This document shows positions 35,301-47,069 of a DNA stretch of 64,000 bases, piece after piece. How positions within the stretch are numbered: position 1 is the first letter of the stretch; each line of letters begins with the position of its first letter. The notes below the pieces were generated by a model, which saw only the letters and a list, made by a program, of their open reading frames with translations, had not been told where the DNA came from and did no database searches. Source of the DNA: Sarcocystis neurona (Eukaryota > Apicomplexa > Conoidasida > Eucoccidiorida > Sarcocystidae); the NCBI GenBank assembly GCA_000727475.1, contig KL647299.1, positions 2,676,619-2,740,618 on the forward strand, in the 5' to 3' direction. Both the position numbers and the translations under genes were made by a program.

Positions 35301-38300
35301 GCAGCAGCAGAAACAGCTCCAGCAGCAGAAGAGAGAGTTGCAGCAGCAGAAGCGAAGGAACTGCCGTGGACGCAAGGCGGCTATGTCTCGCCCTTCTCTT
35401 TCTCTCCGTCGTCCACCCCCGCTTCATGTTCCTCCTCTGGGGCTGCTGCAGGACATCTGCTGCTGCCAGGTGTCTGCAGCTTCGGGGACGCACAGGCTCC
35501 TTCTCGCATTATTTCTGCTGCTGCGCTTCCCTACGCGGAGCCCCCGCATGCAGCTGCTCGGGCAGCAGCAACGGGAGAAAAGACTCTGGCTGCTGCCTTT
35601 GCGTTGGAGGCTGCTGCGGGGGCAGCGGCTGCAGCGCGTGCAGCAGCAGCAGCAGTAGACGGGAGATGGCAGAGACGGCGGAACAGCAGCAAGGACGAAG
35701 AAACGACACCGCTAGCAGCAGCGGCAAATGGAGAGGACGGTTTTGCCGAACTTCTTCCTGCAACGGGAAGGTGTGCCTGCGGAGGAGAAGCAGCGGCGGC
35801 AGCCGTAGCAGCAACAGTGACAGCGGCAGTAGCAGCAGGCCCAGAGACGTTGCTGCGGAAGGAAGAGGAAGAACCAGAAGAAGAGGAGCAAGAGGATGCA
35901 AGAGAAAGGACGCGTGCTGCTTCGTGTTGGTGGCGGCAGCAGCTGCTCCAGCTGCAGCGTCAAGTGGCAGTGTGGGGTGAGTGTGGGCTGCTGTCGGGAT
36001 TTGCTAGCAGCAGCTGTCTCCGTGGCACCGGGGCAGCAGCGATTGCAGCAGCAGCAACAGCAGGTGAGGCTGCAGCATCAGGAACAGAAGAGAGAGCAGG
36101 GACGGCGCCAAGCGCAGCGCCAGATGCAGTGCCAGCTGGAGAAGAGTTGAAAGCGGCAGCTGTGAGAGAGTTGAGAGAGAGTGTGCTGACGTGGCTGGAG
36201 CAGCAGCAGCGGGAGCAGCAGGCGGAGCAAGAAGAAGAAGCAGCAGCAGCGGCGCGTGCAGCAGCAGCAGCGCAGGCAGCAGCAGCAGGGGGAAGATACG
36301 GAGGAGAAGGGGAGGCGGGAAGGTGCAGCCGTCGATCGCTTGTTGGTGTCGACGCAACGCAGCAGCAGGAAGAGGAAGAAGATTATCAAGAGACACTGCA
36401 GCAGCAGCTGCTGTTTTTCAAGCAGTGGCGAGAGCGACGCGTTCCGACCCCACACGGACAGCAACTTCGCGTCGTGCTGCAGCAGCAGGAAGAAGAAGAA
36501 GAAACGCAGCCACAGCAGCAGCAAGAGACCGAGCAGCAAGCAGAACACCAGCAGGAACAACAGCAGCAGCAGGAGACAGGACGGCAGCAAGAACAAGAAG
36601 GAGAGCAGCAGTGTAACGTGGAACGACACGAAGATGATGACGTAGAGAGTACGGCGTCGGATTCGACGGTGGGGTTGCCGGCGTACTTCTTAGTTAGTCC
36701 CCAGCTGCGGCCTGCTGCAGCAGCTGCTGCTGCTCCGCCGTTCTTGCCAACAGGTGCAGCAACAGCAGGAGCTGCAGCAGCAGCAGCAGCCAGTTCGACA
36801 GGAGCAGAAGCAGCAGGAGAAACCTGCGCTGCAGGAGCAGACAGCTTCAACGAAAAAGAGAACGCCAGCAACAGCAGAGGTCGCGCCGCGGGTGCCGTTC
36901 CTGCTGCTCGAGAGGCAGCAGGCAATGCAGCAGCAGCAGGAAGACGCGGAGCAGGGGCAGCAGCAGCAGCGGTGGACAGGGGAACAGGGCGGCCGCCGCT
37001 GCGGCTGTGGCTACCGCTGCTTGAAGAGGAAGAAGAACAATCGCTTGCTGCTGGACATGAGTCCCTGCAGGAGCGTGAGCACCCGCAGGAGGAAGGTGAA
37101 ACTGCAGCAAATCGCGAAGCAGCGGCAGGGAGATGCAACGCTGCTGGTGCAGCGACGGCTGCAGCTGCGGCTGCAGTTGGCCCTGCTGCGCTTCTCGCAC
37201 CAACAGAAGACGGAGTGGCAGCCCATTCTGCTGCTGCTCCTGCTGCGGCAGCAATAGGAGCAGACGAAGCAGCAGGGACAACGACAGCGGCGGCGAGTCG
37301 TGCTGCGTGTGCCACCGTAGGAGCAGCAGCTGCTGCGGGGCCCGGGGCAGAGGAAAAAGCAGCAGCAGATGCAGCGACAACTGAAACAGGAGCCAAGGCG
37401 GAAACAGCAGCACTGCAAAGACCCGGACCCAGAAGACGTGCTGCTGCGCGGGCGAGTGCTCCCCCTTCCCTTCGCTGCTGGGAAGGCGCGTTGCTGCTCT
37501 CTTCGCTGCAGCGGGAGCAGGAGCCTGCAGTGCAACAGCGGGAGGCTGCAGTGCAGCAGTTGCACTTCAGAAGCCCGGACGTTGAAGCGGAGAAGTTGCC
37601 GTTGATTTTCGCTGGGGAAGGAGGAGGCGCCGCGCCGCTGCAAGGACACCGCTGCCCAGAGGAGAACAGCAGCAACAGCAGCAGCGGAAGCAGCTGCTGC
37701 GGGTCTCCCAACAACAGCAGAGGAAGCGAGCCCAGCAGCAGCCTTAGCAACAGCACGTCAGCAGCGGTGGACAGCAGCGACAAAAACAGTAGAACTACCC
37801 CGTCGATCTCGCGTGGCGGTGCGGCTGCTGCAGCATTTCTGGCAGCAACAGCAACAGCGGCAGCAGAAACAGCAGCAGCAGCAACGGCAGCAGCAACAGC
37901 AGCAGCAGCATGTGCGGCTGGTGGGGGAGGAGGAGGCGCAAGAAAAATGCAATGGGACTGGCCGGCAGATCAGCAAAGTTCTGCTGCGGCGTGGCAGCCG
38001 CAACAGCTGCCGCGGGGATGCGCCGTCGACGGTTCTGGATGGTACACAGCAGAAGACCGAGCAGCGGAGTGTGCTGCAGCAGCAGCGATCGCAGCTGAAG
38101 TAACGAAGCGTCCAGTAGAAGGTGGACTGCAGGAGAAGGGGGAGCAACAGCAGCAGGTGCGTCCTGGGGATTGTGCAGCACAGGGCGCGCCGCTTGAGGA
38201 AGCAACAGCAGCAGCAGCAGCGAAGCGGGAGGGCGCGAGACAGCAGCAGCAGCAGCAACAAAGGGGTGTCGCACTCTTGCTGCTGCAGCCAGAATCGCAG

Positions 38301-41300
38301 GCGCAGCAGCAGGCAGAGGCGCAGCAACAGGAAGACCAGATGGGCGCGCAGCAGCAGGAGGAGCTACAAAGACAGCCGCAGCAGGCAGGAGAGGGAGCGC
38401 TCGTGTCTCCGCGTCGAATGTGGGGCATGTCTGACGCGGGGCAGCCGACGCAGCAGCAGCAGCAACGGGCTGGTCCGCATGTGCTGCAAGACTACTCGCA
38501 ACATACTACCTTCGGTGCGGCCGCTCTGCATGCGAGTGGTGCTGTGGGTGTCCCTGGTGTTGCTGCTGTAGCTGCGGCGCAGGAGCAGACGGTGCAGCAG
38601 CAGCAGGAGGAGGAAAGTTTCTCTCAGCGGCGGCAGCAAGAGCAGCAACAGACGCACGTATGTCATCGCCTCCCCACCGAGAATCGAGCGAAGAGCGGGT
38701 CGGAAGAAGTGGCAGAGTCATCTCCTGCTTTCTCTGTAGCAGCAGCAGCGACGGCAGCAGCAGCAGCGACGGCAGCGGATACCACTGCTACTAAGCTGCA
38801 TCCGCATTCTCTTGAAGCCGATGCTGCTGCTGTCCCCTCCCCCGATGTCGCTGCTGCTGCTGAGCATGTCGCTGCCGCTGCCGCCGCATCGCCCATGGCT
38901 GCTGCTGCTGCTGACCAGACCGCTGCTGCTGCTGCCTCCCGCCCGTGGCTGCTGCTGCTGCTGGCCGCTCTCCCGCTGCTGCTGCTGACCCAGTAGCCGC
39001 TGCTGCTGTTGCACGTGTCGTTGCTTGGGAAACTGAGCAGCACCGTCAGTTTCTGTTGACACGTGAGGAGCAACTGCGCTCAATTGCTGCTGCTACTGCT
39101 GTTGCTCATGCGACAGAGAAGCCGTGCTCAGACGCAGCTACTGCTGCTTCTTCTGAAGTGCCTGCAGCAGCAGGAGGAGGCAGGGGAGCTACCGAGGGAA
39201 GCTCAGCAGCAGCAGCAGCAGCAAACTTACGCAGCGGAGTCGCGCCGCTGCATGGGGGAGCACCAACAGCAGCAGAGGATGCAACAGCAGCAGCGTTTTG
39301 TCCACGTGGGGAAGCAGCGCCCGAAGAAGCTGCTGCAGCAGCAGAAGGGGAGGAAAAAATTGCGCCGGAGAACAGAAGCACGGCGGCGTTGGCGACTGTT
39401 TTCCCACCGCGTGCAGCTCTGTTGGTGTCGCCGGCTGCGTACAGCAGCCCGGGAAGCCGCAGCAACAGCAGAGACAGCAACGGTAGCCGAGACAGCAGCA
39501 GCAGCGGCAGCATTGAGAACAGCAGTGGAGACTCTTCCCTAGAGCGGCGCCAGCATGCCTTTCCGCTGTCCCTTCCCCGTCCCCCGGCGCCAGCTGCTGC
39601 TGCAGAAGCGCAGCAGCAAGATGCTTGGCACCCGCTGCAACAGCACGTGGTGGGAGGAGCAGAGCAGCAGCAGCCGTTGCGACGACAGGAGGAGCAGCAT
39701 GACAGCGTGTGGCTGCTGCCACTCCAGCGGCAACGACCGCAGCAGCAGCACAGGCAGGCCCCTGTTGTCGGCGAAGCAGCAGCAGCAGCAGAAACAGCAG
39801 CAAGCGACGAAGCAGTAGCAACGGACGACCGAGAAGCAGGAGGAGCAGCCGGGGACCCAGCAACAGCAACAGCAGGAGCCGTGGCCGCCGAAGAAGTAGC
39901 AGCAGCTGCAGGTGACGCTGCCAGGGTATCAGCAGCCGCAGGGGAAGGCCGTCTAGGGCAGCTGCTTGGCGAGGAGGAAGTAGCCGCTGTCCTTCTCTGG
40001 GATTCCGCTTCGCCCCGTACAAATCTGCTGCTTCCTGCAGCTTCTTTGAACCGCAGCGCTCGCCGAGACAGCAGCACCTGCCTCAGCAGCAGTGTTGAAC
40101 GCCTCTACGGCAGGAACTCCCAGCGAGACGAGGCCAGCAGCAGCCCGCCGGTCGACCGCCGCCATAACGAAGAAGAGGAAGAAGAAGACGAACGCAGCGG
40201 GCTGCTGCGGATAATGCAGCAGCTGCACGAAGGACGACTCATACGGCGGCCGCGGTCCCGGGACTCTGCTGCTTCCAAAAGCAGCACTGCGTCGGCGAGT
40301 GGAGATTTCTGTGAAGAAGAAGAAGAAGAGGAAGGTAGAAGTGAAAGGGCGCGTGGGAATGCAGCAGCGCGGCCAGCAGCAGCCACAGGGCCAGAGGCAG
40401 AGGTGGGAGCTGCAAAAGAAGGAGAAGAAGCGACGGCCTTCTTGACGGGGGCAGCATCGTCAAGTGGAGGAGAAACCGGACGTTGGACGAGACGGGGAGC
40501 ACCAGCTGCTGCAATCTCGCCGAACTACGCAGCTCTAGCAGCTTCAGCCTTGCTGCCGTCGGCAGCAAGAAGGCGTGAAGAAGAGGGCCGAAGAGGAAGA
40601 GAGGGAACCGGAGAAGCAGAAGCAGCAGCAGCAGGCAGACGAGCGGGAGGTGGAGGAGAGGATGCCACAAGACCAGCAGCGTTTCGTTCACTCGGAGGAG
40701 GAGCAGCTTTGCAGCAGCAGTGGGGAGTTCTTCCTCAAGTGACAGAAGCGGCAGCACGACCAGCAGCAGCAGGAGGCGGTGGGCAGCGAGCAGCAACAGC
40801 AGGGGAAGGCAGGAGGCAGCAAGGGGTGGTGGAGGAAGGCTCTGGGAGGCTTCTGCTGCTGCAGCAGGAGGAAGAGGAGGAGCGGCTGCTGCCTGTTCTA
40901 GGAGAGGCGGCTTCGCAGCAGCAACAGCAGCAGAGGCGGGCGCGCAGACGCCGACGCCGCATGCAACGAGAGCAGCGGCGGCGGGCGCTGCAGCGCGAGC
41001 AGCAGCGACAGCAGCAGCAGAGAGAAGAAGCAGCAGGAGCGGAAGATGAACGGCAGCAGGGAAGTGGTGGCGGGTGGGAAGAGACAGCAGCAGAAGAAAG
41101 GCAGTGGGGAGGTGTGGGGCTGGCGGACTGGGGCGCGTGCGACTACGGCAGCGCTCCAGAAGCAGCGGCGGCACAGAGCGCAGCCGTTGCAGCAGCAACA
41201 GCAGCTAGGATTGCGGCGATGGCAGCAGAGGCAGCGGAAGAGTCCGCGCTGCCCCGGGCAGCAGACGCAGCAGCAGCAGCGAGACGCGCTTCGGCTGCAG

Positions 41301-44300
41301 CAACAGCTGCAGCAGACGACGCGTCCGCGGCAGCAGCAGCTGCTGCCCAAAGTCCTGCGCGGTCGACCGCAGCAGCTGCAAGAGACGCCGCGCTCCTCGC
41401 AGCCGTCGTCGCACGAGAGGCCCTGGGAGCTGCAGCAACTGCAGCCGGCCTCGTGTCCCCCCCGCCAGAGGAAGAAGAAAGTGAAGAAGACGAAGGAATT
41501 GAAGACGACGAAGAAGGTGGTGGTCGCAGCGGCGCACTTGTCGTGGGAGGAGCCGCGGATCCTGCAAGGAGTACTGCTGCTGCTGCTACAGGGACGAGCA
41601 GTCCGTCTACCGGCTCAACTACGGCGGCAGGAAGTCTCAGCCCGCGGTCGTCGACAGCAGGAGACAGCCCTCTGACTGCAGCAGCGACTGCAGCCGGAAG
41701 CCCGTTTATTGCAGCAGGTGCAGCAGCAGCCGACGACCTCTCGCACCGCGCAGCAGCAGAAACAACATACAGCGCCGCTGCGGAGGACGGAGAAGCGACG
41801 CGTGCAGATGCAGCAGCAGCAGCACTCGTAGCGGCAGCCGGTTGGCCAGCAGGAGAAGCAGCCACAGCAGCAGCACTGCTGGAGCGCGAGTCTCTGGTGC
41901 TGCGCAGCAGCAGGTGTGGCGGCGGAGAAGAGGAAGAAGCAGCAGGAGGAGCAGCAACAGCAGCAGCTGGAGCAGCACAGGAGCCTGTGCTGGGCGGCGA
42001 CAGCAGGGCTAGCAGCAGCACAGAAGAGGAAGCATCCACAGCAGCAGCAGCAGTTGAGGAAGACGAGGATGCTCAGACTTGGGCCGGAGCAGCAGCGAGC
42101 ATGGAAGAAGACAGCGTTGTCGTCTCGCCAGCGGCTGCGGCTGCAGAGCTGCAGGGAAGAGGAGAAAGAGCAACAGCAACAGCTGATGCAGCAGCAACAG
42201 CAGAAGGAGGAGCGGCAGACGCGGAAGAAGAAGCAGCAGCAACATCAGCGTCAGCAGGAAGAGAGGCAGCGGGAGGGATGAGAGGAGCAGCAGCAGCAGT
42301 GCCGCTTGGTGTAAAATCTGCTGCAGCAACGAATCGGGTGGGCGCAGACGAAGAAGAAGCCATTTCTGTTGCGCGTCAGACCAGCAGCATGGGAGCAGCT
42401 ACTAGCGCAGCAGCAGTTCCACGAGGCATGAGCCACCCCGCGGCAGCAGCCACTGCTCAGCCGTTTCCTCCTCGAGCAGAGGCAGGAGCAGCAGCAGGTG
42501 TAGCAGCGCCTGCTGATCCAACAGTGTCAGCGACAGCAGCAGCAGAACGCGGCCGTCCACCGGGAGACAGCGTCGCTCGTCCTCCACCAGCAGCAGGGGC
42601 AACAGCAGCAGAAGCCGACGCGCTGGGGCTGCTGCAAACGCCTGCAGTAGGTTCAAGCAGTGCCGCACCGCCAGCAACAGCGGCAGAGGGACGCTACCCC
42701 GTCCTTCTGCTGCAACCGGCTGCAGCACTTTCCCCAAGTCCTCACGTGACAACAGCAGCTGCTGCCGCAGGTGGCGTGCTGCAGCAGCAGAGTAGTGAGA
42801 CAACAGCAACAGCAGCAGCACAGACACGGGATGCAGCAGCGGCAGCAGAACAACGGGCCATGCGCGCCGCAGCGGGCACTGATGTGGCAGCAGCAGCAAC
42901 AAGTGCCGGAGTAGCAGCGTCAAGTGCCGACGCAGCAGCAGCAAGTGTCGACGCAGCAGCAGCAAGTGGCGATGCTGCAGCAGCAAGTGCCGATGCAGCA
43001 GCAGCAAGTGCCGACGCAGCAGCAGCAAGTGCCGACGCAGCAACAGCAAGTGCCGACGCAGCAGCAGCAAGTGGCGATGCTGCAGCAGCAGCAGATGCGA
43101 CTTTCTCTGCGAAAGACTTCGAAACGCCAGCAGCAGCAGCGGCAGCAGGTGGTGGTGCAGGGGAAGCGGCAGCTGCGGGTGAGGCAGCTGCGGTACTGCA
43201 ACGGCATGTCAGTAATGCGGCTGCTGCCGCGCAGCTAAGAGTAGAGGACGGGGGAGGAGGCAGCAGCAGCAGAGGGTGTGGGTCACTGCTGCCACAATGG
43301 CAGCAACACCAGCCGCAAGGACAGCAGCAGCAGCGGTCGGAGCGTCTCTCGAGGCTGCCCCGTCCCGTTTTTCGTCGATTACAGCAGCAGCAGGAGAGGA
43401 AGGTGCAGCAACAGGGACCGGAGGAGCAGCCACGAAGATCCTTGAATGCGCAGCAGCAGCGACAGGGGCCACCCGACCCACAGAAACAGCAGCAGCGCCG
43501 GCTCCAGCAGCGGTGGCATCAACAGCAGCATCAGCAGCATAACCACGGGCTGCAGCAACAGGAACGGCGGGGAGAATATGAGGAGCAGAAGCAGGAACAA
43601 CAGCAGCAGACGGAAGCAGAGCAGCAGCAGGTNNNNNNNNNNNNNNNNNNNNNNNNNNNNNNNNNNNNNNNNNNNNNNNNNNNNNNNNNNNNNNNNNNNN
43701 NNNNNNNNNNNNNNNNNNNNNNNNNNNNNNNNNNNNNNNNNNNNNNNNNNNNNNNNNNNNNNNNNNNNNNNNNNNNNNNNNNNNNNNNNNNNNNNNNNNN
43801 NNNNNNNNNNNNNNNNNNNNNNNNNNNNNNNNNNNNNNNNNNNNNNNNNNNNNNNNNNNNNNNNNNNNNNNNNNNNNNNNNNNNNNNNNNNNNNNNNNNN
43901 NNNNNNNNNNNNNNNNNNNNNNNNNNNNNNNNNNNNNNNNNNNNNNNNNNNNNNNNNNNNNNNNNNNNNNNNNNNNNNNNNNNNNNNNNNNNNNNNNNNN
44001 NNNNNNNNNNNNNNNNNNNNNNNNNNNNNNNNNNNNNNNNNNNNNNNNNNNNNNNNNNNNNNNNNNNNNNNNNNNNNNNNNNNNNNNNNNNNNNNNNNNN
44101 NNNNNNNNNNNNNNNNNNNNNNNGCAAGCAGAGCAGCAGCAGGTGCAAGCAGAGCAGCAGCAGGTGCAAGCAGAGCAGCAGCAGGTGCAAGCAGAGCAGC
44201 AGCAGGTGCAAGCAGAGCAGCAGCAGGTGCAAGCAGAGCAGCAGCAGACGCAAGCAGAGCAGCAGCAGGCGCAAGCAGAGGAGCAGCAGCATGAAGGACA

Positions 44301-47025
44301 ACAGCAGCAACTACGGCTGTTCGGCGTTGATAGGAGAGAGGTGAACGCAGCGACAGGTGAGGCAGCCAGTGAAGCGCGGACTTTGGCGACAAATGCAGCG
44401 GCAGCAGCAGAAAGCAGCAGCAGCAGCGTTGCGTCAAGACCGCGTGCTGGGCTGCAGCAGCAGCAGCGGGGTGTGGAGCGAAGGACGGCTGCACCAGCAG
44501 AGGAAAAAGTGGCGGAGTCGCAGCAGCATGAGGGACAGCAGCAGGAGCAGCAGCAGCAGAGGAATGTGGCAGCAAGCGATCAAGGCACGAGCCCAGCGGC
44601 GCCACAAGAGAGTCGGACGCAGAATCCTGCTGTAGCAGGCGCAGCAGACTTCTTGTGGACAGCAGCAGCCGCAGGAGAAGGAGCCGCGGCAGCCGGCACG
44701 CCTGCAGCAAGTGCTGCAACAACGGCGAGGCTCCCAGCAGCAGCAGCAGCACTACCATCACCCGAAGAAGACGGCGGTGCAGCAGCAGCAGCAGGACAAG
44801 CAGCAGCAACGCCGAGGCGAAGAGGAGCGGCCGCAGCAGTAGCAATAGCAGTGAGAGAGCCAGCGGCGGCCCCTGCCGGCTGTGAAGGGACCGGGCGTTC
44901 TGCTGTGAGAATGTATGACGAATCTCCCCGTGCCTGCTTCAAGAGTGCTGCTGCTGCTGCTGACAGCAGAAGGAGCGCTGCTCCTGCTTCTGCTGGTACT
45001 AGTAGCAGTAGTAGTAGTAGGGGTCCTGCTGCTGCTGATAGGAGTAGGAGCAGCACTGCCACGAGCAGGACTTCTGTTGCTGCTGCGGTACATTCTTCTG
45101 CTACTGCTAATAAGAGCTCCGCTGCTAGGCGCAGTAGTTTTGCCGCTGCTGCGGCTCGTCCTTCTACTGCTGCTCCTGTTGGCAGTATGGACGCTCCTGC
45201 TGCTGATACACGTAGCAGTAGTAGTAGTAGTAGTAGAAGTAGTAGTAGTAGTAGTATAAAAGCCGCTGCAGCTGCTGGGAAGGGGAATGCAGCTGCAAGT
45301 AGTTGTAGCAGCAAGTCTGTTGCTGCTGGGTGGAGCAGTATAGCTGCTGGCAGTAGTGTTGTGGGGCTTTGTAGGGACGCAGCGGCGACGGCGGCAGCAG
45401 CGGGGAGTTTGCTGCGGCAGACATTTTTCGAGTGGAGGAGGAGGCAGCAGCCGCTCAGCGACGACGACTTTCCTGCTGCACCACCGCCGCGCGTGGCAGC
45501 AGCAGCAGCAAACGAAGCAGCACACAAGGAGGAAGAAGCACCAGCAGAAGCAGCAGCGGCAACAGCAAGAGAACCAGCAGCGAGGGAAGAGGAAGCAGCA
45601 GCAGAAGCGGAAGCGGCAGCAGCAAGGGAAGCAGCCATGGCAAGACAGACAGCAGGATCGCAGCTAGCAGCAGCAGCAGCGGCACGAGCTGCGGGAGCAG
45701 CAACAAGACAACGAGGGGCAACGAGGCAGGAAGAAGCAGCAACAGAGCAGCACCCAGCAGCAAGCGGGAACGCAGGAACGGCAGTCCACGAAGCGACAGC
45801 AGCAGCGTCCAGGGGAGGTGGAGCAGCACCAGTACGGACGGAAGCGCGGCGGGCTGCAGGAGCAGCAGCAGCAGCAGGCGACGCTGCAGTAAAACCAAGA
45901 GATTGCCAAGCAGCAGCGACTCGGCGAGGAGGTGCAGCAGCTGCAGGAGCAGAGAAAGCGGCACCAGCAGCAGCAGCTGCGGTTGCGCCGGTGGGAGCAG
46001 GGAGAGCAGCACCGTCGGCAGCAGCAGTGGATATCGAAGCGGCTCGTGCGGGAGGTCGAGGAGCAGCAGCGACAGCAGCACGGGACACAGGCGCCTCAGC
46101 AGCCAGAGGAGACATAGCAGCAGCAGAAGGCGCGGCTGGCTCGCAGCCGACTGCTGCGCAAGGCGCAGCGGCGGCGCGAGCTGCAGCAGCCGCAGCACCT
46201 GAGGAGACAGCTGCTGCAGCAAGGAAGGAAGGAGGTGCTGCAGCAGGGGAGGAGGGAGGTGCTGCAGCAGGGGGGAAGGGAGCAGCATCGCAGCGTGGTG
46301 TTGTGCAGGAGGTAGTCAGCAGGGCAAGAAGGAGCGAGGAGCGCCGGGGGCCTCTACTGCCCGGGTTGCAGTCTGAGCAGCAACAGCAGCGAGAGGAGCA
46401 GCAGGCACTGCTACACCAGCAGCAGCAACACCAGGGGCAGCAGAAAGCGTCCGCGAAGGAGAAGCAGGAGGAGCAGCAGCAGCAGGAGTACGAGTCCCAC
46501 CCGCCGCTCTCGCTGCTGCTGCCGAGTGAGTTGCAACAGGCAGACTCTTGCGGGCCGTCTCCTCCTCCTCTTGCTCCTATTCGGCAGTCGCAGCAGCAGC
46601 CAGGGCCCGTCGTGAGAGCAGGACATGCGAAGGATGGTAATGTCTCTGCCTTTGCTGCCGTCTCGTCTCCCGCCACTCGTGCCACCCCCACCTTACTTGC
46701 TGCCGGCAGAAAAGAAGGAGGGGGAGAGCGAGACGGCGCGTCTACGCTGCTTCCTCGCGAGGCCCCAGCCGCGGCCGCTTCGCTGTCAGCTGCCGTTGCT
46801 GGTGCAGTGGCGTCTGCTGCTGCTGCTGCGGCGTCTGCAGTTGCTGCTGCTTCACCTGCTGCGCCTGCGGCTGGTTCACCTGCTGCTGAGGTTCGAGGCG
46901 CACCTGCCGTGCAGCTGCAAGTGCCACACGAGCCGTTCTCCGCACATGCCGATGCGCGCACAAGTCGCTTGCTTTTCCACAGTCAACAGTACTGGCGCCT
47001 AGTGCAAGAAAGGCAGCAGCAACAG

Positions 47026-47069
<44 letters not shown>

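Noticed and set aside
38945..38993. A 49-base GT-AG intron as the explanation of the frame change
   Set aside because: Removing 49 bases puts the sequence into the wrong frame; a one-base indel fits better.
42897..44290. Regular 21-bp repeats considered as a CRISPR-like array
   Set aside because: The units are directly adjacent with no spacers and stay in a coding frame. This is a eukaryotic sequence.
44580..46961. Very long minus-strand open frames rich in Ala, Leu or Cys (also 36,386-37,783 and 43,379-44,845)
   Set aside because: They are the reverse complement of CAG runs (CTG Leu, TGC Cys, GCT Ala), which have no stop codons. Non-repeat islands look coding only on the plus strand.
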